A stretch of DNA of 36,243 bases from Geoglobus sp. UBA235 (GCA_002494725.1 DACG01000013.1:1-36243); one strand, 5' to 3'; positions 7,659 through 16,510 are shown, numbered from the stretch's first letter. A program made the numbers and translations. Notes: generated by a model from the letters alone, not told the origin.

Positions 7659-8540
7659 TCACACGCCAAATAACCGTTTTATCTTTTCGGTCTTCAATCG
7701 ATCACCAATGAATACTGCTTTTGGTTTTACACTTTCCTCTATTTTTTTAATTTCAAAATTTTCTCCTGAAATCTGGAACATGCAGAGTCCATCACATTCA
7801 ACAAACCCTTTTCCCCTTATCACATTTCCAAACTTTCCACCAGCTATATCCCTGATAATTCTCTCAAGTTCATCAGCTGTGAATTTTTTCTGAGGGATGA
7901 ATGATGTGCTCTCTAAAATTAATTCAGACTCAGAGCTTTTGTAATCTGTTTCAAGTCTCTCTCCAACGTTTTCTGCGATATTTTTGCAGTATTCACTCCT
8001 GAGTACTATGGCGTGGTAATTAATTCTCATGAGCTCTCTTTCAATTTCATCAACCTTCTCACTTTCAACCAGATCGATTTTGTTTATCAGTATCATATCG
8101 GCCGTTTTTATCTGATCTATGTAGAATTTCCCGAAATCTCCGAAGAAATCGTGGAATGATGAAGCATCTACAATGCAAATGACAGGTTTTATTCTGTACT
8201 CCCTAACATGTCTACAGCTTTTTATGGCGTCTAAGATATTGGACGGCGTTGCTATTCCTGAGGGCTCAATCAGAAGTACTTCGGGCTTAATTTTTTCAAA
8301 TATCATATCTACTGCCTCAGGAAGTGATGCTCGAAGTGAACAACATATGCATCCACTGGGTAACTCAATCACATCAAATCCATCCTTCCTGATAATGTCT
8401 CCATCTATGGAGAGATCTCCGAACTCATTGACAATAACGGCAATTTTCTTTTTATCTTTTTTTTCGTATTGCCTTACAAACTCAAGAATAAATGTAGTTT
8501 TACCTGCACCAAGAAATCCAGAAACTATCAGTATGTCCAT
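7659..8540 (-). CDS. CobW/COG0523 family GTPase (putative metallochaperone)
   Basis: A 293-residue G3E P-loop GTPase of the CobW/COG0523 group, whose members deliver metals (zinc, cobalt) to client enzymes. The frame is open from 8600, but the Met at 8540 begins directly at the first beta strand (MDILIVSGFLGAGKTT) and an AT-rich TATA-like stretch lies 25-35 bp upstream. Motifs: Walker A GFLGAGKT at 8-15, NEFGD at 38-42, the metal-binding GCICC (Cys64, Cys66, Cys67), IEPSGIATP at 91-99 and the G4 motif NKID at 153-156. The C-terminal CobW_C domain (about 200-290) is present; there is no His-rich tail. It is divergent from the FAD oxidase gene, sharing a promoter region of about 120 bp, so that enzyme is a plausible client. 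The metal is not readable from sequence. Confidence 0.9.
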   Translation of the reverse strand: MDILIVSGFLGAGKTTFILEFVRQYEKKDKKKIAVIVNEFGDLSIDGDIIRKDGFDVIELPSGCICCSLRASLPEAVDMIFEKIKPEVLLIEPSGIATPSNILDAIKSCRHVREYRIKPVICIVDASSFHDFFGDFGKFYIDQIKTADMILINKIDLVESEKVDEIERELMRINYHAIVLRSEYCKNIAENVGERLETDYKSSESELILESTSFIPQKKFTADELERIIRDIAGGKFGNVIRGKGFVECDGLCMFQISGENFEIKKIEESVKPKAVFIGDRLKTEKIKRLFGV

Positions 8541-8661
8541 GAGGTAGCGAAAGCTAAAGGTGTATTTATTTTGTTCTGTCCCACTCTTTCGTTTTACCAA
8601 ATTGTTGATTTCCCCAAAACATTTTTACTGACCTTTTGCAACCTCTCCATAGGGGATGATC

Positions 8662-10059
8662 ATGGATGGAGTAGAATCTGTTCTAAGTGTGGCAATTTCT
8701 CGGTTGGAGGCACTACTGGGAGAAAGGCATCTGGTTCTCGATCCTGAAGGATATCTGTACGATGAAACTCCAAAGCCGGTGAGACCTGAAGCCTGTAGGA
8801 ATGTGGTTGTGGTAAAACCCGGAACTACTGAGGAAGTCTCTCAAATTATGAAAATTGCCAGTGACCTCAATATTCCTGTTTTTGTTCGGGGAGGAGGAAC
8901 AGGATTGAGCGGAGGTGCTATCCCAACCAGACCTGGAATAGTTATTTCAATGGAGCGGATGAATCGAATAGTTGAAATTGATGACAAAAATCTCATGGCA
9001 GTTTGTGAGGCAGGAGTAACCTTAAGGCAGTTGCTGGATTCTGTAGAAAAGATTCCCGGTCTATCTTTCCCTCCCCATCCGGGAGATGAAAGTGCACAGA
9101 TTGGTGGACTTGTTGTTAGCAATGCTGGAGGTGCGAGGGCCGTAAAGTATGGAGTCATGAGGAACTATGTTGTTGGGCTGGAAATTGTTCTGCCAACAGG
9201 AGAGATTCTGAATCTGGGTGGAAAGATTATAAAAAATACGACAGGGTATGATCTGTTACATCTGGTCGTAGGGAGTCAGGGCACACTCTGTATCGTCACA
9301 AAGGTGATTTTGCGTCTTATTCCCGAACCAGGTGCTACGTACACTCTGGTTATTCCCTTTGAATCTGCTGAAAATGCAATCAGAGCAGTTCCTGAGATTT
9401 TAAAGAGTGGAATTGTTCCCTTGGCAATAGAGTACATGGACATAGAGGCTATACGAGCTGGAGAGGCTGTGACTGGAAAGAAATGGCCCCATGGAGGTGG
9501 AAATGCTCATCTCATGGTCATTGTTGATGGGGTGGATGAAGATGAGTTAATTCAGAAATCTGAGGTGATTGAGAGGATCTCCAGAGATTACGGGGCTCTT
9601 GATGTTCTTGTGGGGATTGGCAGAAGAGAGCAGAGAGACATACTCGAAATCAGGAGCCTGATATATGAGGGGCTTAAAGATGAGACAATTGAGGTGTTGG
9701 ACGTATCGGTTCCACCTGCAACTATTGCAGAATTTGTTGAAAGGTGCCAGAAGGAAGCTGAGAGAATTGGAGTAAAAGTTCTGCATTTCGGGCATGCTGG
9801 TGATGGAAATGTTCACCAGCAGGTACTCAAATCGGGAATGGATGAAAGTGAATGGAAGGAAAAGTATATGAAATTCAAGGAATTTGCTTTCTCTGTTGCA
9901 AGAGAGCTGGGAGGCGTTATTACAGGTGAGCATGGTATTGGAGAGGTTAAAAAAGAAGATATGTTCAAGACAATCTCTCAAAAAGAGTTAGAGCTGATGA
10001 GAGCGATAAAGAGAGTTTTTGATCCAAATGGAATTCTTAATCCAGGAAAGGTACTATGA
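8662..10059 (+). CDS. FAD-linked oxidase, D-lactate dehydrogenase / GlcD-like
   Basis: A 465-residue flavoprotein of the D-lactate dehydrogenase/glycolate oxidase GlcD type. The FAD_binding_4 (PCMH) domain, residues about 40-215, includes PGTTEEVSQIMKIAS, the pyrophosphate loop VRGGGTGLSGGAIP, and the PHPGDESAQIGGLVVSNAGG block. The FAD-oxidase C-terminal domain (about 220-463) has the metal/substrate site HFGHAGDGNVH and ITGEHGIGEVK near the end. Such enzymes oxidise D-2-hydroxyacids to 2-oxoacids and pass electrons to the quinone pool or an iron-sulfur partner. ATG 8656 and 8662 are both possible; GGGGATGATC directly before 8662 looks like the ribosome site. No CCG or ferredoxin subunit is fused or adjacent; the nearest are in the lut-like operon 5 kb downstream. 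The exact hydroxyacid is uncertain. Confidence 0.9.
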   Translation: MDGVESVLSVAISRLEALLGERHLVLDPEGYLYDETPKPVRPEACRNVVVVKPGTTEEVSQIMKIASDLNIPVFVRGGGTGLSGGAIPTRPGIVISMERMNRIVEIDDKNLMAVCEAGVTLRQLLDSVEKIPGLSFPPHPGDESAQIGGLVVSNAGGARAVKYGVMRNYVVGLEIVLPTGEILNLGGKIIKNTTGYDLLHLVVGSQGTLCIVTKVILRLIPEPGATYTLVIPFESAENAIRAVPEILKSGIVPLAIEYMDIEAIRAGEAVTGKKWPHGGGNAHLMVIVDGVDEDELIQKSEVIERISRDYGALDVLVGIGRREQRDILEIRSLIYEGLKDETIEVLDVSVPPATIAEFVERCQKEAERIGVKVLHFGHAGDGNVHQQVLKSGMDESEWKEKYMKFKEFAFSVARELGGVITGEHGIGEVKKEDMFKTISQKELELMRAIKRVFDPNGILNPGKVL

Positions 10060-10389
10060 ATGTTTTTCACTCGTTTTTGCCTGATTTTGGTTCTTGGGGT
10101 GAATTTTTAAGATTTGTTTTATTGTGCAGTTCTTTAACGTTAACAAATACAGTTCCCACAATTCTTTCAGCGATAAATTAGTTTTCTATTATTTTAATAA
10201 ATTCCAGATGAATACAGTAGGTATTATAGATATCGGTGTGCTGTCTGAGAATGTCTGAGCATAATTAGTTTATTATTTTTATTAATTAGATTATCAAAAT
10301 TTTATTTTGACAGGTTTTTATAATGTGTTTTCTTGAATTATATGGTATGGTTTAACACAGCTCCAGACTGGTGGAAGTGGGTGGTTGTA
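10060..10389. other. AT-rich intergenic region with tandem 10-bp repeat and palindrome
   Basis: No gene is seen here. The region holds a perfect 10-bp palindrome TTAACGTTAA (10134-10143) and two adjacent 10-bp copies TGTCTGAGAA/TGTCTGAGCA (10242-10261), one helical turn apart, about 55 bp before the TATA box of the PA14 gene. These could be regulator sites. The rest is AT-rich. Confidence 0.45.
10315..10323 (+). promoter_or_regulatory. TATA box of the PA14 surface protein gene
   Basis: TTTTTATAA lies 75 bp before the preferred ATG at 10390 and 27 bp before the alternative ATG at 10342. A start near 10343 would give either a leader of about 47 nt with the GGGTGG ribosome site, or a nearly leaderless message. 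Confidence 0.5.
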
Positions 10390-12324
10390 ATGAGGGGGCG
10401 TATGTGGTATCTGGCACCCACTTTCATGGCACTTGTGTTGTTCGCGGGAATGGTGGCAATAACCAATGCTGAAAGTGTTTTGAGAGTAAACAACCCCTAT
10501 ATTGATGTGGCTGTTAGGGGAGATTACAAAATAGGAACTTTTACAATAGGAACAACAGGAGGAGATCCCTTAAATCCAGAGGATGATAACACCATGCTTC
10601 TCTATGGGCATCCGAATCCTTGGAGCTCTTACGTGACAATCAGAATAGATGGGATGAATTACTACACAAAAGGTGGCAACATGGACCAGTATGTTACCCA
10701 GTCACCACATGTTGCTGGGGATAGCATTATCACAAAATACAAAATAAATGGAATAGAAATAACCCAGACACTTGAAATAGTTCAAAGCACCACAACCGGA
10801 AAAGAGGATACTGTTAAAATTGAAATAAGACTCAAAAACACAGACAATTCAGCCCACAGTGTTGGTGTTCGAATACTGTTTGATACCATGCCTGGAAGCA
10901 ATGACGGTGCACCGTTTTACATTCCGTTTGTAGGTAGCGTGACAACAGAAAGGGAGTTCACATCAAATAACATCCCGGAATACTGGCAGGCATTTGATAG
11001 ACTGTCGAATCCCAAGGTCATCTCACAGGGAACACTCAAGGGAGGGGGAGCAACAGCTCCTGACAAATTTGTGATTGGCAACTGGGAATACATGTTTTAT
11101 GCTCCATGGGATTATCAGGTTGATACATCCCGGAGCATTACTGGGGACAGTGCTGCAGCGATTTACTGGAATCCAGTCACTCTCTCCCCAAATGCGGAGA
11201 AAGTTCTGAGAACGTATTATGGGCTTGGTAGAGTGGAGATAGCTGGTGGCATTATGACTCTCGGAATTACTGCCCCATCCTATCTATCCTCACCGGATGC
11301 TGAATTCACTTTAACAGCCTACGTTGAGAATACTGGGAGTGTAACTGCCAATGATGTTACCGTGGAAATAATACTGCCAAATGGACTGACACTGGGCGAG
11401 GGGGAAACTCCTCAGAAAGATCTGGGAGATCTTCCACCGAATTCTCAAACATCTGCTTCATGGTTGGTAAGGCCCACAGGTCAGGTAAGTGGGAATCTAA
11501 CCATACGGGTAGTGGTAAGTTCTTCAAATGTTGAATCAACTGAAGCAACATTTACAGTTTTCGTTCCTGAAACCAGTACTGAATACGGATATTTTGGTAT
11601 TTACTACAACCTACCAAGCAACCACCCAGACATGGAAACTGCAGTAACGGGAATTGTTGAAGGGCTTGTTAATAACCAGCTCCCACTGACTTTAACGGAT
11701 CTGGGAGGGCAATACATCAATCAGTTCGACTGGTACAGCTCAACTTACTACAGTTTTTCAAGGATAGACAGAAATCTGACATTTGGATCTTCTTGGTTCC
11801 CTGTTAATGAAAATGTTCCGGGAGATCCATTGTACTTCAGTGTTCATTGGCAAGCAACACTCATTGTTCCATCAGATGGAGTATATCAGTTTGAAATTGG
11901 CTCTGATGACGATTCTTGGCTGTTTATTGATAACAGCCTGATATATGATCTCGGAGGAATACACCCAATGTCCGTGAAAACAGGGGCTGTCTACCTAACT
12001 GCCGGAGAACATCTCTTGGATATTTATTACGCCGAGAGGCACAGTCAAAATGCTGGATTCTATTTCAGATTTTTAAATGATTCAGTCATTGTAAAACCAC
12101 GGATATCGGAAACGATCCCAGACAACATTGATGATACACATGAGCAAATTGTCAGCAAGTATTATCCATCTTTTGACTGGAGAACTCAAACTCCAGACAG
12201 AAACAGTGTTCTTCAGGCTGTAATCAATGCAGTCATAGCTTATTTCACTCCCCAGAGCGATAAACAAGCTGTACTGAACGATGTTATTCAGCTGGTACAG
12301 CTGTATTTCAGTCTACCGAGCTAA
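10390..12324 (+). CDS. Exported PA14/fibro-slime domain surface protein with C-terminal tandem repeat
   Basis: Secreted or surface protein of about 644 residues from the preferred ATG at 10390, where a GGGTGG ribosome site and a typical signal peptide (WYLAPTFMALVLFAGMVAIT, then NA) follow; upstream starts at 10342 (ATG) or 10333 (TTG) only lengthen the signal peptide. After the signal come about 280 residues of beta-rich sequence of no family I can name, then a CARDB/DUF11-like Ig module (nt about 11270-11560; TAYVENTGSVTANDVTVEI), and a PA14/fibro-slime module (nt about 11580-12095) with the hallmark GSDDDSWLFIDNSLIYDLGGIHP, likely a calcium- and sugar-binding fold. The last 70 residues hold two copies of VLxxVIxxVxxYF with no acidic calcium loop. 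Several N-glycosylation sequons are present. No C-terminal membrane anchor is seen. It is a single-gene unit with its own promoter and a T-rich terminator. Adhesion or carbohydrate binding is a guess. Confidence 0.85.
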   Translation: MRGRMWYLAPTFMALVLFAGMVAITNAESVLRVNNPYIDVAVRGDYKIGTFTIGTTGGDPLNPEDDNTMLLYGHPNPWSSYVTIRIDGMNYYTKGGNMDQYVTQSPHVAGDSIITKYKINGIEITQTLEIVQSTTTGKEDTVKIEIRLKNTDNSAHSVGVRILFDTMPGSNDGAPFYIPFVGSVTTEREFTSNNIPEYWQAFDRLSNPKVISQGTLKGGGATAPDKFVIGNWEYMFYAPWDYQVDTSRSITGDSAAAIYWNPVTLSPNAEKVLRTYYGLGRVEIAGGIMTLGITAPSYLSSPDAEFTLTAYVENTGSVTANDVTVEIILPNGLTLGEGETPQKDLGDLPPNSQTSASWLVRPTGQVSGNLTIRVVVSSSNVESTEATFTVFVPETSTEYGYFGIYYNLPSNHPDMETAVTGIVEGLVNNQLPLTLTDLGGQYINQFDWYSSTYYSFSRIDRNLTFGSSWFPVNENVPGDPLYFSVHWQATLIVPSDGVYQFEIGSDDDSWLFIDNSLIYDLGGIHPMSVKTGAVYLTAGEHLLDIYYAERHSQNAGFYFRFLNDSVIVKPRISETIPDNIDDTHEQIVSKYYPSFDWRTQTPDRNSVLQAVINAVIAYFTPQSDKQAVLNDVIQLVQLYFSLPS

Positions 12325-12325
12325 T

Positions 12326-12362
12326 TATTTTTTTATTAAATTATTTTTTTATTATTTTATTA
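12326..12362 (+). terminator. T-rich terminator after the PA14 gene
   Basis: Three runs of five to eight T in an AT-only stretch right after the stop codon. It also lies just past the 3' end of the convergent DNA ligase gene (12391), so it marks the boundary between the two units. Confidence 0.5.
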
Positions 12363-12390
12363 TTCCAATATGGTGATGAATTTAACAACC

Positions 12391-14061
12391 CTATTGATGT
12401 TTTTTACTCCTGAACTGCATCTCATAAAGTCTTGCAACCCTTTCGATTGTATCAGCTTCCTCAACGCTCTTGTCATCTCTGAGCCTTATGAATCTGGGAA
12501 ATCTAAGGGCATATCCACTCTCGTACTTGGGACTCTTCTGAATCTCCTGATATGCAACCTCAAACACGTATCTGGGATGGAAGATTATCTTTTTCCCCTC
12601 CTGTGCCTCTATTTCTGGTTTGAAAAGCTCTGTAAGTTCTTCAAGATCCTCATCTGTGAATCCCGTGGCAACCTTTCCAACCTTGAGCATGTTTCCGTAT
12701 TCATCTATGCACGCAAGCTCAAAGGAGCTTATGAGGTTGCTTCTCTTCCCCTCTCCCCACTCACCACCGACAACAACGAGGTCGAGAGTTTCCATTGTTG
12801 CCTTGAGCTTTAGCCAGTTCTTCCCCCTCTTTCCGGGAATGTACCTTGAATCAAGGTTCTTCAGCATGACCCCCTCATGTCCGGCGTTCACAGCATCGTC
12901 GAATATCCTTCTTATCTCTTCAGGGTCTCCTGTAATTCTCTGCTGAGCCACCTTTATCATCTCACCCTCTCTGACAGCCTTTGTCAGCCTTTTCCTTCTC
13001 TCCATCAGAGGAAGGTCAATTATCTCCTCGTCATCGTAGATTATGTCGTAGAAGTAGACCATGAGAGGGATCTTCTCAACCATTGCAGAGATACCGTGCT
13101 TTCTTCTGAACCTTCTGAGAACATGCTGAAAGGGCATTGGCTTTCCATCCCTCACGGCTATGATCTCTCCATCCAGAATAACCCCCTCCTTCACGTTTGA
13201 TTTTATCTCCCTTACTATCTCTGGAAGGGCGTTTGTAACATTTTCAAGCCTTCTTGAATAGATCGTAACCCTGCCATCGGAATAATGAACCTGAACCCTT
13301 GTCCCATCAAACTTCCACTCGACCCCAAGATGCCTTATATCCCTGACCGCCTCTTCAATGCTTTCGGCAACCTGGGCAAGCATCATCTTCACGGGAATGT
13401 GGGGTGTGATCTTCAGGCGGAGAAGAGCATCTCTTCCTCCATTCTTTGCAGAAACCGCAACCTTACCGTAGTCGTTTGTGACCATGTACGCTCTCTCCAC
13501 AATTTCGCCGTCTATTCCAAAGGCCCTTGCTATCGCATCCCTCACTATTCCCTCTCCGACTCCAAGCCTCATCTCCTTCAATATGAGTCTTGTCAGGTAT
13601 CTTGCCTCAATCGGAGAGCACGAGATGTAAAGCTCTGAAAGCAGTATTGTTTTTCTCTTCTGACTCCCCTCCCCTGAGAGATCGCTCATCTCATCAAAAA
13701 CCTCTCTTAGTTTTTTCAGAGTGAGCTCTTCCTGAAAGAGAGATGTCTGCTTCTTCTTCCTGACGACCTCCTCAGCACTGAGCCCCAGATCGCCTTTCTC
13801 TCTTACAAGATTCTCTATCTCCCTCCTGTCAACTCCGGTTGACATTCGAAGAGCCTCGTAAATCAGTCCAATTCCCACACCCAGATCCCTCTCGCTCCAC
13901 TCTGGATATATCCTTCCCGAAAGGAACAGAATTGTGTTGTACAGATCATCATCACTTTCAATATTTTTTATGAAGGATGCGATTCTTGCGGTTTTTTCGA
14001 GAGTTGAGGATATGTGCTCGAGGCTTTTGCAGAGCTCTGTAAATTCAGCAAATGTGAGCAT
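12391..14061 (-). CDS. lig: ATP-dependent DNA ligase
   Basis: Replicative/repair DNA ligase of the archaeal-eukaryotic ligase I type, 556 residues, full length. The N-terminal DNA-binding domain (about 1-215) precedes the adenylation domain, with the nucleophile Lys250 in motif I EWKFDGTR, then ILDGEIIA (motif III), VYFYDIIY (IIIa), HEGVMLKN (IV) and NWLKLK (V). The C-terminal OB-fold (about 420-550) includes the terminal motif YALRFPRFIRLRDDKS. The protein would seal nicks during replication using ATP, in contact with PCNA. The start ATG at 14061 is the only sensible one. It is the last gene of the minus-strand cluster, 46 bp after the lut-like iron-sulfur gene; an AAAATAAATA element in that spacer may give it its own promoter. 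Confidence 0.97.
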   Translation of the reverse strand: MLTFAEFTELCKSLEHISSTLEKTARIASFIKNIESDDDLYNTILFLSGRIYPEWSERDLGVGIGLIYEALRMSTGVDRREIENLVREKGDLGLSAEEVVRKKKQTSLFQEELTLKKLREVFDEMSDLSGEGSQKRKTILLSELYISCSPIEARYLTRLILKEMRLGVGEGIVRDAIARAFGIDGEIVERAYMVTNDYGKVAVSAKNGGRDALLRLKITPHIPVKMMLAQVAESIEEAVRDIRHLGVEWKFDGTRVQVHYSDGRVTIYSRRLENVTNALPEIVREIKSNVKEGVILDGEIIAVRDGKPMPFQHVLRRFRRKHGISAMVEKIPLMVYFYDIIYDDEEIIDLPLMERRKRLTKAVREGEMIKVAQQRITGDPEEIRRIFDDAVNAGHEGVMLKNLDSRYIPGKRGKNWLKLKATMETLDLVVVGGEWGEGKRSNLISSFELACIDEYGNMLKVGKVATGFTDEDLEELTELFKPEIEAQEGKKIIFHPRYVFEVAYQEIQKSPKYESGYALRFPRFIRLRDDKSVEEADTIERVARLYEMQFRSKKHQ

Positions 14062-14107
14062 GAGTGAACATTATCATCCACTGCCTATTTATTTTACTAC
14101 TGTTATA

Positions 14108-15202
14108 TCATCTCGCCTTGAGAATGATCTCTCTCATCTTCCTTATCATCCCCGGCATGTCTATGTCAGATGGACACACTTCTCTGCATTTACCGCACAG
14201 GGTTGACAGAAAGCAGACCTCTGGGATCTCCTCTGTGATGGCAGTCCATACCATTCCTGTTGGACCTCCGTAAACCTCTCCTCCCCACAGGCTTCCGGCG
14301 AGCTGAAACACAGGACATTCAAGCTGACACCTCCCGCATTTTATGCAGGCAAGGTGCTCTCTGAACTCTGTAGTCTTTCTCCCATTGTCAAGGAATATCA
14401 CGTGCATCTCCTGGCTGTCAGCTTTCTCATTTATGTTGATGTACGCCGGAGGAAATGTTCCCACGTAAGCTGACTGAACAAAAACTGATTTGAGAGCTAA
14501 GTCATCGTCGGGAAGTATTTTCTCTATGCTCACGAGGGCTATATACCTTTCAGGCAGAGAAGTTGAGAGCCTTATGTTTCCTTCATTTTCAACCAGAAAT
14601 ACCCTTCCAGTCTCAGCGGAGAATGCGTTGCATCCCGATACCCCAACGTCTGCCTTCAGAAACTTCTCTCTCATGAACTCTCTGACTCCGCTTGCCAGCT
14701 CCTCTGCATCTCTGCCATGAATGCCAACCTTTTTCAGTATTTCCATAACCTGAGCCTCGCTGTAATGCAGTGCTGGAACGATCATGTGCATCGGCCTGTC
14801 ATCTGCAACCTGCACTATGAACTCGCCCAAGTCAGTCTCCCATACCTCATTCCCGAGTGATTGCAGGTACTCTCTGAGACGGATCTCCTCAGAAACCATG
14901 GACTTTGCCTTCACAACAGTCTTGCCTGATCCAACCATTTCCCCCGCTATCCTCCTGGCTTTCTCAGCATTTTCTGCGAGGTAAACATGGCAGCCTCTCT
15001 TCTCAAGAACCTCCATGGATCTGTCTATCCAGTAATCAAAATCCTCTGCAACTCTTAGCTTTGCATTTCTGACTTCATCAGCGTACTCAAGCAGGTAGGG
15101 GTGATCGTTCAGGGTTTTCAGAATGACATCTCTCAGGTTCATCAGGGTCCTGAGCACACCCTCCCTTATGGATCCCTGCTCCAGTGCACCATAAATGTTC
15201 AT
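14108..15202 (-). CDS. LutB/LldF-like LUD-domain iron-sulfur protein
   Basis: A 364-residue protein built like LutB/LldF, the iron-sulfur subunit of the L-lactate oxidation complex, though about 100 residues shorter than the bacterial proteins. Residues about 50-265 are the LUD domain (VVKAKSMVSEEI, VGVSGCNAFSAETGRVFLVENEGN). Residues 286-296 give one CxxCxxCxxxC set (Cys286/289/292/296, followed by Pro) and residues 336-343 a second, LCGKCREVCP, with Cys330 just before it; together they fit two [4Fe-4S] clusters, as in the family. It is the third gene of a minus-strand operon and overlaps the mini-LUD gene by ATGA at 15199-15202. Its likely role is electron transfer in oxidation of lactate or another hydroxyacid; the substrate is not proven. 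Confidence 0.88.
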   Translation of the reverse strand: MNIYGALEQGSIREGVLRTLMNLRDVILKTLNDHPYLLEYADEVRNAKLRVAEDFDYWIDRSMEVLEKRGCHVYLAENAEKARRIAGEMVGSGKTVVKAKSMVSEEIRLREYLQSLGNEVWETDLGEFIVQVADDRPMHMIVPALHYSEAQVMEILKKVGIHGRDAEELASGVREFMREKFLKADVGVSGCNAFSAETGRVFLVENEGNIRLSTSLPERYIALVSIEKILPDDDLALKSVFVQSAYVGTFPPAYININEKADSQEMHVIFLDNGRKTTEFREHLACIKCGRCQLECPVFQLAGSLWGGEVYGGPTGMVWTAITEEIPEVCFLSTLCGKCREVCPSDIDMPGMIRKMREIILKAR

Positions 15203-15570
15203 TTTCTCACCTCAACAATAACCGTGAACTTCTTCGGGCCGTGCATTCCAAATATGAGCTTTCCCTCTATGTCTGCAGACTTTGAGGGGCTGCTGGATGC
15301 AAAGATCATGTCTGATTTGCTTTTTGCATGATTGTATGCTGAGATGACATCCTTCATGATATCCTCTTCCTTCAAAATCGCAACGTGGTGAAATGCAAGT
15401 CCCGCAGCTCTTTTATCCTGAAACCCACCGAAAAATATCACACCACTCCTTTCATCAGCACTTAAAGCTTGGCTTACATGAGCATCTCGGAATCTCTCGA
15501 TTTCCTTTCTGGCGTTCTCGGTTATAATAACCTCTACACCTCTGGACCGAAGGATCTGGATTATTTTCAT
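15199..15570 (-). CDS. Short LutC-like LUD-domain protein
   Basis: A 123-residue protein matching the C-terminal part of LutC/YkgG-type LUD proteins. The family signature is seen as SSSPSKSADIEGKLIFGMHGPKKFTVIVEV at the C-terminus (compare the usual GPSRTADIE...LGVHGP form). LutC proteins are usually about 200 residues, so this one is short; the N-terminal part is reduced, not interrupted, as no frameshift is visible and both ends make ATGA overlaps with the neighbours (15567-15570 and 15199-15202). It is the middle gene of the lut-like operon and probably a small structural subunit of the same complex. Confidence 0.8.
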   Translation of the reverse strand: MKIIQILRSRGVEVIITENARKEIERFRDAHVSQALSADERSGVIFFGGFQDKRAAGLAFHHVAILKEEDIMKDVISAYNHAKSKSDMIFASSSPSKSADIEGKLIFGMHGPKKFTVIVEVRK

Positions 15571-16475
15571 GGCATAATCACCTCTGCGAAATCCGAGACA
15601 TCACCACCTGCTCTGCTGAGATTCATCAAGCAGATGGGACAGAATGTGAGAATTCCGGATTTTCCAAGCTCTTCAATCCTCAGTTCAGCTATCTTCCAAG
15701 AAACTGATGGTGAAATGGACTCAATTGGTCCACCACAGCAGTTTGTGAGGTTTTTTGAGTACTTCACATCCCTGTAACTTACACCAAACCCATCGAGAAC
15801 CTTCCTTATCTTTTCCGAAATCCTGAGGTATCTGCCGTAGTAGCACGGGTCGTGGATCACGAATTTTCCATCAGAACCCGCGTTGAATGGTCTGACAAGC
15901 TCTAAATAGCTCTTTACCTGGATATCTGAGCCTGTATATTCTGGATAGAGAATTTTCAGAGCATAGGCTGTGTGAGGATCGGCTGTAACAATTCTGTTAA
16001 TTCCGGCGTCATTCAGTCTCTCAGCAACGGTTTCTGCATGCTCCCTGAACGCTCTCTCCATCCCCATGTCATGAAGAATAATCCCCGAATACGTGTCAAG
16101 CTCGGGAACGTAGAAGACCTTTACTCCGGACTTCATAAGAGCTCTGTAAATGCCTTTCAGAATTCTGTCCGATCTTTTCTTCATTTTATGTGATACCATG
16201 GAGTCGATGAGGCTGAAGGGAACCGGAATAATTTTGGATAGAGTGAGAACTCCCTGAAGCTTTGTGGTCTCAAGCTTTTCCAGGTATCTGGTGGCAGAAT
16301 CCATGTAAGGAATCAGCTGGTAAAGCATTCCCGTAAAGAACAGCCACTCGCCATCCTTCTCAATTCCCTCTCCTGTCCACCATCTGTTTATTCTCTCATT
16401 TTTCAGTCCGAGAGGATTCTCTGTTTTCTTCATGTTTTTTTCAAGAATTTCTGAAAGCAAGCGGGGAGCGATCAT
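15567..16475 (-). CDS. CCG-domain (LutA/HdrB-like) protein with one degenerate CCG repeat
   Basis: First gene of the lut-like operon, 302 residues from ATG 16475. A GTG at 16487 would add four residues, but GGTGAGAGAG lies directly before 16475. The C-terminal half has an intact CCG (cysteine-rich) domain: HDPC with Cys211, CysCys at 246-247 in NCCGGP, and FCPIC with Cys279 and Cys282. These motifs bind an iron-sulfur cluster in LutA, GlpC and HdrB/HdrD proteins. The N-terminal copy is recognisable (FFTGMLYQ, where the family has FxGC) but has lost its cysteines. So the protein probably carries one cluster. Its likely job is to pass electrons from hydroxyacid oxidation to a quinone or other acceptor. 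No membrane segment is evident. Confidence 0.85.
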   Translation of the reverse strand: MIAPRLLSEILEKNMKKTENPLGLKNERINRWWTGEGIEKDGEWLFFTGMLYQLIPYMDSATRYLEKLETTKLQGVLTLSKIIPVPFSLIDSMVSHKMKKRSDRILKGIYRALMKSGVKVFYVPELDTYSGIILHDMGMERAFREHAETVAERLNDAGINRIVTADPHTAYALKILYPEYTGSDIQVKSYLELVRPFNAGSDGKFVIHDPCYYGRYLRISEKIRKVLDGFGVSYRDVKYSKNLTNCCGGPIESISPSVSWKIAELRIEELGKSGILTFCPICLMNLSRAGGDVSDFAEVIMP

Positions 16476-16510
16476 CTCTCTCACCACATCAGAACAAAAA
16501 ATTGAAGAAC

